Source of the DNA: an uncultured Flavobacteriaceae bacterium
GTDB lineage: Bacteria; Bacteroidota; Bacteroidia; Flavobacteriales; Flavobacteriaceae
Length of the DNA stretch: 5,078 nucleotides
Reading direction: 5' to 3'
NCBI GenBank assembly: GCA_945788155.1
Contig: CALZKX010000300.1
Location: 1 to 5,078, forward strand
Shown here: in pieces, positions 1-5,078 of the stretch
How positions within the stretch are numbered: position 1 is the first letter of the stretch
How the letters are laid out: every line of letters begins with the position of its first letter
The notes under the pieces: generated by a model
What the model saw: the letters and a program-made list of their open reading frames with translations, nothing else
The model's database searches: none
Told to the model about the DNA's origin: nothing
Made by a program: the position numbers and the translations under genes

Positions 1-1064
1 ATGTTATTGCACATCCTGCTATTGAAGCCTTATTTACCATTGATGAAGAAACAGGAATGACAGGCGCTATGGGTTTAAAAGGCGGATTGTTGAAAGGTGA
101 AATTTTATTGAATTTAGATACAGAGGAGGATGATGAAATAGGAGTTGGATGCGCTGGTGGAATCGATGTTACAGCAAAAAGAACTTATGCAGAAGAGAAC
201 GTACCTGAAGATTTTATTGCATATAAAATTGAAGTTAAAGGACTCAATGGAGGGCACTCAGGAATGCAAATTCACGAAGGTTTAGGCAATGCAAACAAAA
301 TAATGAACAGGCTGCTTTATTCTGTAATTAACACAATTCAAATTTGTGAAATAGATGGAGGAGGGTTGCGAAATGCCATTCCTAGAGAAAGTTTTGCTGT
401 TGTAGTTTCTGATAAGAATAATTTAGAGCTTGTTGAAAAGAATCTCCTAGATGAAATTGAAAACATAAAGAAGGAATTGAAGACTACTGAGCCTAATCTA
501 GATATTACATTTGGTTCAACAGAAATGCCTTTAAAAATGGTTGAAAGGGATTTTGGCAGAACTTTTATAAAAGCAATTTATGCTGCTCATAATGGAGTGT
601 TTAGAATGAGTGCTGATATTCCTGATTTGGTGGAGACATCCAATAACATTGCAAGAGTATTAGTGAAGGATGGTGGCATTAAAATATTGTGCTTGACTCG
701 CTCGTCGGTCGAGTCTTCAAAAATGGACTTAGCTAACAAACTACGTTCAACGTTTGAGTTGATAGGTTGTGATGTTGAGTTTTCTGGCAGCTATCCAGGA
801 TGGACACCCAATATGGAGTCTTCTATATTAAAAGTGATGCGAGAACTATATGTTAAACTAAATAATGAAGAACCTCATGTAGCAGCTTGTCATGCAGGAT
901 TGGAATGCGGTATTTTAGGAACTAATTATCCAGAAATGGAAATGATTAGCTTTGGTCCAAATATAAAAGGAGCTCACTCACCAGATGAACGTGCACAAAT
1001 ATCTTCGGTTAAAAAATATTGGAAGTTTGTTTTGGAAATACTTAAAAACATTCCAAAGAAATAA
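1..1064 (+). CDS. pepD: Aminoacyl-histidine dipeptidase (M20 family), 5'-truncated by window edge
   Basis: Cytosolic dinuclear zinc dipeptidase that splits Xaa-His and other dipeptides. The frame is open from base 3, giving 353 residues (V1 onward); the ATG at 57 is internal, because family sequence continues upstream of it. Visible landmarks are the catalytic TIDEETG block at residues 12-18 (E15 as general base and E16 as metal ligand, by analogy with Vibrio and E. coli PepD), the ligand aspartate in LNLDTEE near residue 39, the dimerisation-domain motif GLNGGHSGMQIHEG, and a C-terminal GPNIKGAHSPDERA with the ligand histidine at residue 325. The family is about 485 residues long, so roughly 130 N-terminal residues, including the first zinc-ligand His and Asp, lie outside the window. 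The gene ends with tandem stops, TAATAA. No frameshift is seen. It converges on the PPIase operon and looks like a housekeeping gene. Confidence 0.95.
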   Translation, partial: VIAHPAIEALFTIDEETGMTGAMGLKGGLLKGEILLNLDTEEDDEIGVGCAGGIDVTAKRTYAEENVPEDFIAYKIEVKGLNGGHSGMQIHEGLGNANKIMNRLLYSVINTIQICEIDGGGLRNAIPRESFAVVVSDKNNLELVEKNLLDEIENIKKELKTTEPNLDITFGSTEMPLKMVERDFGRTFIKAIYAAHNGVFRMSADIPDLVETSNNIARVLVKDGGIKILCLTRSSVESSKMDLANKLRSTFELIGCDVEFSGSYPGWTPNMESSILKVMRELYVKLNNEEPHVAACHAGLECGILGTNYPEMEMISFGPNIKGAHSPDERAQISSVKKYWKFVLEILKNIPKK

Positions 1065-1098
1065 TAAGGATGGAGTTAATTTAGCTACCTTTTTATCA

Positions 1099-1137
1099 TT
1101 TTGCCTTTGTTGGTGTTTTTTACCAACAAAGGTGAAA
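1099..1137. repeat. Strong hairpin (inverted repeat) downstream of pepD
   Basis: CCTTTGTTGGT (1104-1114) and ACCAACAAAGG (1122-1132) are perfect 11-bp complements around a 7-base T-rich loop. As plus-strand RNA the stem can extend outwards to 1099/1137 through two G-U and three A-U pairs. No T-run follows on either strand, so it is not a textbook intrinsic terminator. It could be a 3' stabilising or processing stem for pepD mRNA, a factor-assisted terminator, or one copy of a dispersed intergenic palindrome. The structure is read directly from the bases; the role is inferred. Confidence 0.75.
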
Positions 1138-1181
1138 ATAATCACGAAATCTGTTCGTAAAAAACACCTAACTTTGTACAC

Positions 1182-1228
1182 AAAAAAACCAGAGAAGGTA
1201 ATTTCTCCGGTTTAATTTAATTTTTTTT
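1182..1228 (-). terminator. Intrinsic terminator of the PPIase operon, possibly bidirectional
   Basis: Arms 1186-1196 and 1203-1213 pair around a 6-base loop. Read on the minus strand, the single imperfect position is a G-U wobble, and seven T bases (1188-1182) run directly from the stem, about 60 bp past the stop at 1275; this is a textbook arrangement. Read on the plus strand, the same position is an A-C mismatch and the eight-T run (1221-1228) starts 7 bases after the stem. It should therefore work best for the leftward operon, and may also stop pepD transcripts. Confidence 0.8.
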
Positions 1229-1274
1229 AAAATTGTCAACCTATTTTAGGACGACTTAATAAGTAGTAGAGGGA

Positions 1275-2447
1275 CTACTTGGCAATTTCTACCATCTCAA
1301 GAAGAAAGATAACATCTTCGTTTGGCTTTACTGGTGGTCTACCATTTTCCCCCCAAGCCAAATGCGAAGGAATATATAAATACATTTTATCACCAACATT
1401 CATATTTGCTAAACCTTCATTAAATCCAGCAATCATTTGAGCATTTGGGCTAATTTCTACTGGCATTGGTGTATAGCCTTGTTGCTGTTCTCTTTGCTTA
1501 TTGTATTGTCCAAATTTTTCGGCAACTTCTTTTTTGTTAGTATCTAGTAGGTTTCCATTAGTGAAATAACCTTCGTACCACACTTTTACTTTAGTTCCTT
1601 GTTTTGGTTTTTCACCATTTCCTTTTTTAATCAAATACATCATTAAGCCAGATGGTAGTTTTTTTGCTCTACTTTTAAATTCATCAAAAGTTGGCAGTAA
1701 TTGTTTTGCGGCCGCTATGGCTTTTTCTTCAGCTTTTCGTTGTTCTTCTCCAGCTTTTTTTAGTTCTGCAATCTTTTTTTCTTTTGCTCGTTCTTCTAAG
1801 AGAGGCAATTCGGTTTCCCAAGTTTTAACTGCGTCAAATCTACGTGCATCAAACCCTTGCTTAATAATATTTAACTCTTCAATTACAACATCTTCAACTG
1901 GTTTATTTCTCGTAGCTACTTTTACATTACTAATGGTGTCCAGCACATCAAATCCGAGTAGTAATTCACCAAATACAGAATGCATGTTATCTAACCAAGG
2001 AGTTGGTTTTTCAGTAATAAAAAACTGACTCCCATTTGCTCCAGGTCCACTATTGGCCATCGATAAAACACCAGGCTTATCGTGTTTTAATGTGTCGTCA
2101 AATTCATCTCCAAAACGATATCCTGGACTCCCAGTACCTGTTCCTAAAGGATCTCCACCCTGAATCATAAAATCATTCATGACACGATGGAATGTTAACC
2201 CATTGTAATATTTCTTTCCTTTATAAGTGCTATCAACCATTGGATGATTCCCTTCGGTTAGTGCGACAAAATTCGCAACTGTTACAGGTGTTTTATCATA
2301 ATGTAGTTTGGCTACCATTGTGCCTTTGTTAGTCACAATTTCAGCAAATAGACCATCTCCTAAATCTGGATATTTTTCATTACAAGACCATAATGATGCA
2401 AATAGTACAAAGGCAAAAATTTTCATAGATTGTTTAAAACTCTTCAT
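1275..2447 (-). CDS. Cyclophilin-FKBP fusion peptidyl-prolyl isomerase, lipoprotein
   Basis: Probable envelope-anchored cis-trans prolyl isomerase and folding factor of 390 residues. The signal peptide ends in the lipobox LWSC, with lipidated C22. M8 is an alternative start that leaves a more compact signal peptide; M1 is kept because it lies 2 bp after the gldI stop. A cyclophilin domain spans about 33-195 and holds the full active-site set by alignment with human CypA: FHR 86-88, F93, Q96, the NGSQFF block 138-143 with Q141 and F143, W151-L152 and H156. A charged Lys/Glu/Ala-rich stretch at about 212-250 is predicted helical or coiled-coil. An FKBP domain covers about 265-388, with Y291, D302, I339, F342 and F381 at pocket positions, W365 where FKBP12 has Y82, and an insertion at about 305-328. 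It is the last gene of the operon and has no Shine-Dalgarno sequence. Both domains look intact; substrates are unknown. Confidence 0.92.
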   Translation of the reverse strand: MKSFKQSMKIFAFVLFASLWSCNEKYPDLGDGLFAEIVTNKGTMVAKLHYDKTPVTVANFVALTEGNHPMVDSTYKGKKYYNGLTFHRVMNDFMIQGGDPLGTGTGSPGYRFGDEFDDTLKHDKPGVLSMANSGPGANGSQFFITEKPTPWLDNMHSVFGELLLGFDVLDTISNVKVATRNKPVEDVVIEELNIIKQGFDARRFDAVKTWETELPLLEERAKEKKIAELKKAGEEQRKAEEKAIAAAKQLLPTFDEFKSRAKKLPSGLMMYLIKKGNGEKPKQGTKVKVWYEGYFTNGNLLDTNKKEVAEKFGQYNKQREQQQGYTPMPVEISPNAQMIAGFNEGLANMNVGDKMYLYIPSHLAWGENGRPPVKPNEDVIFLLEMVEIAK

Positions 2448-2449
2448 TT

Positions 2450-2995
2450 TTAATTATTTTCTTTTTGGGTTATTGTATTTATTGTTACGTTACATATTAA
2501 AGGAATGCTTGTTCCTATTTTGTTAGTGTCACCATAGTATCCATAGGCTTTTTGGGATGGAAATAAAAAGGTAACTGCCTCACCAGCTTTCATAAGTTTT
2601 AATCCTTCTCTTAGTCCAGAAAACAATTCTTCTTTATCCATGGCATAATCTCTGGTCTTTAATTCTTCTTCGCTATAGATGGTGTTTCCGTTTAAATCGG
2701 ACACATCATAATTGAAGTTAACGATATCGCCAAATTCTGGAGTAATGCTATCTTCTTCAATTTTTGTGTTATAGCGATACCAAAATCCATTTTCAGATGC
2801 TATGTATTCTGCATTTTCATCATTTTGGATAAGCTCCAATATTTTGTTTCTTTCGTTCTCGTTAAGTTTTTTGTTACGTTCAACTGACGCATCAATAAAT
2901 GAGCCTGTTTTTACAGAAACTGGACGCCTTGCTTCGGGTGATTTACATCCATAAAAGAAAGCGAATGCTAGGGATAAAATTAGTAGTCTTTTCAT
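2450..2995 (-). CDS. gldI: Gliding motility lipoprotein GldI (FKBP-type PPIase-like)
   Basis: GldI is an FKBP-like lipoprotein required for gliding in Flavobacterium johnsoniae, thought to help fold envelope motility proteins. Here it is 181 residues, close to the family length. The N-terminus MKRLL plus a hydrophobic stretch ends in FYGC with lipidated C17; F at -3 is a loose lipobox. A polar, charged region (about 18-65) precedes the FKBP domain (about 66-177), seen in NFNYDVSDLNGN (Y96), the GLREGLKLMKAGE segment (127-139) and KAYGYYGD (149-156, Y151 matching FKBP12 Y82). The FKBP12 D37 position is Y107 and the W59 position is L128, so catalysis may be weak. The start ATG overlaps the upstream phosphoesterase stop (ATGA, 2992-2995), suggesting translational coupling. 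The cyclophilin-FKBP gene follows after 2 bp. The call rests on sequence resemblance plus this gene order, which I recall from other flavobacteria. Confidence 0.88.
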   Translation of the reverse strand: MKRLLILSLAFAFFYGCKSPEARRPVSVKTGSFIDASVERNKKLNENERNKILELIQNDENAEYIASENGFWYRYNTKIEEDSITPEFGDIVNFNYDVSDLNGNTIYSEEELKTRDYAMDKEELFSGLREGLKLMKAGEAVTFLFPSQKAYGYYGDTNKIGTSIPLICNVTINTITQKENN

Positions 2996-4008
2996 GATTT
3001 GAGGTCATTTGTATAGGTTGGCAAGATACTAATAAATTTTTCAACGGTTTTTTCAAGGGATAATTCACTTCTTCCGCCAGCAGCATTTATGTGTCCTCCA
3101 CCATTAAAATGTTCTCTAGCAAACCTATTTACATCAAAATTGCCTTTAGATCGTAAAGATATTTTTATAATGCCTTCGCTTTGGTTTTCAATAAAAATAA
3201 CAGCAAACTTAACACCTTTTAAAGACAATGCGTAATTCACTATACCTTCGGTGTCACCTTTTTTATAATCATGGGTATTTAATTCCTTTTGAGATAAAGT
3301 TATGTGGGCAGTATTTAAATTGGAGATTAACTTTAGATTATTTAACCCACATCCTAATAACTGTAACTTATTATAGCTATTCGTGTCATAGACATTGTTG
3401 TGTATTTGAGCATTGTTTGCGCCATTATCTATGAGATTTGCAATTACTCTGTGCGTGGTACTTGTTGTAGATCTAAATCTAAATGAGCCAGTATCTGTCA
3501 TTATTCCAGTATATAAGCAAGTACTTATATTTGCATTTATCGCTTTAATATCTCCCAACATATCTATAAAATGATAAATCATTTGACATGTAGAACACAT
3601 CGATACGTCCGAATAAATATACTTAGCATAGCTGTCGGGTTGTTGGTGGTGATCGATTAAAATTTTTATAGCTTCGGTATTTGTTAAAACGCCTTCCATA
3701 TCGCCAGTTCTATTGAGCGCATTAAAATCTAATGTAAAAATAATATCTGAACTTAAAATTAACTGGTCTGCCTTAGTTTTATCAGAATCGTACTTTAAAA
3801 CCGACTCATCTCCTGGAAGCCATTTTAAAAATTCGGGATAATCATTGGGTGCAATTACTATAGCATTATGATTAAACATTTTTAAATAATGATATAGCCC
3901 AAGTGTTGAACCCATAGCATCGCCATCTGGATTTTTATGAGGTACAATCACCACTTTTTTAGGCGATTTTAACAAGGTTTTAATTTCTGAAATCTCTCTT
4001 TTAGTCAT
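2992..4008 (-). CDS. DHH/DHHA1 phosphoesterase, NrnA-like (nanoRNase / pAp phosphatase)
   Basis: Cytoplasmic Mn-dependent phosphoesterase of 338 residues, the usual NrnA length. NrnA-type enzymes degrade very short RNAs or linear dinucleotides, and many also dephosphorylate 3'-phosphoadenosine 5'-phosphate. All metal-site motifs are present: H24 and NPDGDA 26-31, D94 in LDFN, DHH 119-121 and D172 in TDTG. The C-terminal DHHA1 substrate-binding domain carries FNGGGHINAAGG with the GGGH motif at 303-306. There is no signal peptide or membrane segment. A Cys pair, C138 and C141, follows the DHH motif; its meaning is unknown. It is the first gene of the leftward operon and its stop overlaps the gldI start by 4 bp. 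The start at 4008 sits 19 residues before the first beta strand, as expected, and has no Shine-Dalgarno sequence. Which substrate dominates (nanoRNA, pAp or cyclic-dinucleotide products) cannot be read from sequence. Confidence 0.9.
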   Translation of the reverse strand: MTKREISEIKTLLKSPKKVVIVPHKNPDGDAMGSTLGLYHYLKMFNHNAIVIAPNDYPEFLKWLPGDESVLKYDSDKTKADQLILSSDIIFTLDFNALNRTGDMEGVLTNTEAIKILIDHHQQPDSYAKYIYSDVSMCSTCQMIYHFIDMLGDIKAINANISTCLYTGIMTDTGSFRFRSTTSTTHRVIANLIDNGANNAQIHNNVYDTNSYNKLQLLGCGLNNLKLISNLNTAHITLSQKELNTHDYKKGDTEGIVNYALSLKGVKFAVIFIENQSEGIIKISLRSKGNFDVNRFAREHFNGGGHINAAGGRSELSLEKTVEKFISILPTYTNDLKS

Positions 4009-4093
4009 AAGTTGCGAAGATACAATTTAATAATAAACCCTTTAATTGTAATAAACTACTTTTGTAAAAATTTAACCTTTTTTAGATTTGACA
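4009..4093. promoter_or_regulatory. Divergent promoter region with AT-rich dyad
   Basis: This 85-bp gap separates the divergent phosphoesterase operon and PhoD-like gene and must hold both starts if each has its own promoter. On the plus strand TACTTTTG (4057-4064) fits the Bacteroidota -7 consensus TAnnTTTG and lies 29 bp before the ATG at 4094, but no TTG is found at the proper -33 distance. On the minus strand TATCTTCG (4022-4015) is a one-mismatch match, so close to the start at 4008 that the message would be nearly leaderless; this is weak. An inverted repeat, 4021-4030 against 4041-4050, pairs 9 of 10 positions around a 10-bp spacer and is a possible operator. The motif is common by chance in AT-rich DNA, so only the location supports it. 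Confidence 0.45.
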
Positions 4094-5078
4094 ATGAAGA
4101 CTATTTTTAAATATATATTACTTGCTTTACTCATAATTTCTTGTAAAAACAAGAGTGCGGAACCAATCGAGGTAAAACAACCTAATGGAAGCGAACTTAT
4201 ATTTGCTTTTGGATCTTGTAATAGACAATCTTTTGAGAATAAACTCTGGAAACCTGTTTTGGAAAATAATCCTATACTTTGGATTTGGGGAGGTGATATT
4301 ATTTATTCTGATACTGATGATATGGAATTAATGGCACAGCACTATCAAGAACAACTTGCCCAGAAAGAATATAGCAAAGTTACTAAAAGCATGAAGGTTA
4401 TAGGTACATGGGACGATCATGATTATGGACTAAATGATGGAGGTTTTGAATATGTTGCAAAAGCAGAAAGCCAGCAATTGTTTCTAGATTTTATGGGAGT
4501 TTCAAAAGCAGATATCAGGAGGGATCGTGAAGGTGTATATCATTCCGAAATTATCGAGACATATAAAGGTAGTGTAAAAGTGATAGTTTTGGATACACGC
4601 TATTTTAGAAGTGTTTTAACACCATCAAATAGTCCTGAATTTAGATACCAACCAAACTTATATGGAGAAGGTACTATTTTGGGAGATGCACAATGGCGTT
4701 GGTTAGAGGGTGAATTAAATTCATCAAAAGCCGATTTTAATGTAATAGTAAGCAGTATTCAGTTTCTTTCGGCAGAACATGGCTACGAAACCTGGGGAAA
4801 TATGCCTCACGAAGTAGATAAACTTAAATCATTAATTGGTGCTTCTAAAGCCAAAGGGGTTATTATATTGTCTGGCGATAGACATATCTCAGAATTTTCC
4901 AAAATAGCAATAGAAGGATTAGATTATCCTTTAATCGATTTTACATCCAGCGGGATGACACATTCTTATAGTAATTTTGGTGGTGAACCAAACCAATACA
5001 GAAAGGGTAAGGTTGTTTCCGATTTAAGTTTTGGGCTGCTTAAAATTAATTTTGAAGCAAAAAAAGTGATCATGCAAA
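4094..5078 (+). CDS. PhoD-like alkaline phosphatase family lipoprotein, 3'-truncated by window edge
   Basis: Probable envelope-anchored metallophosphoesterase of the PhoD-like family (alkaline phosphatase D type); 328 residues are visible and no stop is reached. The signal peptide ends in a good lipobox, IISC, with lipidated C17. Metal-site motifs appear in family order: FGSCN 39-43 (C42 by analogy with the PhoD iron ligand), GGDIIYSDTDD 66-76 (D68, Y71), GTWDDHDYGLNDGG 104-117, LDTRY 166-170 and LSGDRHISEF 259-268. The mature protein enters the catalytic core within about 20 residues of the lipidated Cys, so it lacks the N-terminal beta domain of Bacillus PhoD. It starts at the first ATG of the open frame, just before an ideal signal sequence; no Shine-Dalgarno sequence is seen. 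It is divergent from the phosphoesterase-gldI operon. The true substrate (phosphomonoester or phosphodiester) cannot be told from sequence. Confidence 0.9.
   Translation, partial: MKTIFKYILLALLIISCKNKSAEPIEVKQPNGSELIFAFGSCNRQSFENKLWKPVLENNPILWIWGGDIIYSDTDDMELMAQHYQEQLAQKEYSKVTKSMKVIGTWDDHDYGLNDGGFEYVAKAESQQLFLDFMGVSKADIRRDREGVYHSEIIETYKGSVKVIVLDTRYFRSVLTPSNSPEFRYQPNLYGEGTILGDAQWRWLEGELNSSKADFNVIVSSIQFLSAEHGYETWGNMPHEVDKLKSLIGASKAKGVIILSGDRHISEFSKIAIEGLDYPLIDFTSSGMTHSYSNFGGEPNQYRKGKVVSDLSFGLLKINFEAKKVIMQ

Noticed and set aside
57..59. ATG considered as the start of a shorter pepD
   Set aside because: Frame-matched sequence from base 3 encodes the conserved catalytic TIDEETG block immediately upstream, so this Met is internal to the gene.
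695..715. GC-rich inverted repeat GACTCG / CGAGTC inside pepD
   Set aside because: It encodes the in-frame segment TRSSVES with no disruption; a 6-bp arm inside a coding region is most simply chance plus codon choice.
1169..1176. TAACTTTG, a perfect TAnnTTTG promoter-like match on the plus strand
   Set aside because: It lies between convergent genes with a terminator stem starting 10 bases downstream and no -33 TTG at proper distance; such a short motif is expected several times by chance in 5 kb of AT-rich DNA.
978..1215. Open frames on both strands across the pepD end and the intergenic region
   Set aside because: They overlap the pepD C-terminus, run through the hairpin and terminator, and their translations show no recognisable domain or signal peptide.
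1708..1715. GCGGCCGC (a NotI site) in AT-rich DNA, considered as a cloning junction
   Set aside because: It falls in frame within an Ala-rich helical linker of the PPIase fusion and encodes consecutive alanines; the reading frame and protein character continue unchanged on both sides.
1717..2526. Plus-strand open frames at 1717-2028 and 2308-2526
   Set aside because: They are antisense to well-supported minus-strand genes (PPIase fusion and gldI) and have low-complexity Ser/Phe/Leu-rich translations typical of shadows.

Overview
The window looks like ordinary chromosome of a gliding-type Flavobacteriaceae bacterium (Bacteroidota). The evidence is AT-rich DNA, a recognisable gldI gene, several lipoprotein signal peptides, start codons without Shine-Dalgarno sequences, and one TAnnTTTG promoter-like box. 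I cannot place the genus. All five genes have recognisable families, and I see no mobile element, CRISPR array, rRNA or tRNA.

Layout. Positions 1-1064 (+) hold the 3' three quarters of a cytosolic M20-family aminoacyl-histidine dipeptidase (pepD), cut by the left edge. Positions 1065-1274 lie between convergent genes and hold a strong hairpin (1099-1137) and an intrinsic terminator (1182-1228). Positions 4008-1275 (-) form a tight three-gene operon read leftwards: a DHH/DHHA1 phosphoesterase of the NrnA type, gldI (its start overlaps the previous stop as ATGA), and, 2 bp further on, a large lipoprotein that fuses a cyclophilin domain to an FKBP domain. Positions 4009-4093 are a short divergent promoter region with an AT-rich dyad. 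Positions 4094-5078 (+) hold a PhoD-like metallophosphatase lipoprotein, cut by the right edge.

How the genes relate. The operon pairs a cytoplasmic enzyme of small-RNA or nucleotide turnover with two envelope-anchored prolyl isomerase-type folding factors. One of these, GldI, belongs to a family required for gliding. Together they carry three PPIase-fold domains. The PhoD-like lipoprotein is another envelope enzyme but is transcribed divergently, so a shared role is not implied. I do not see a clearly undescribed system. The points most worth a second look are the two-family PPIase fusion, the altered FKBP pocket in GldI, and the uncharacterised hairpin after pepD.
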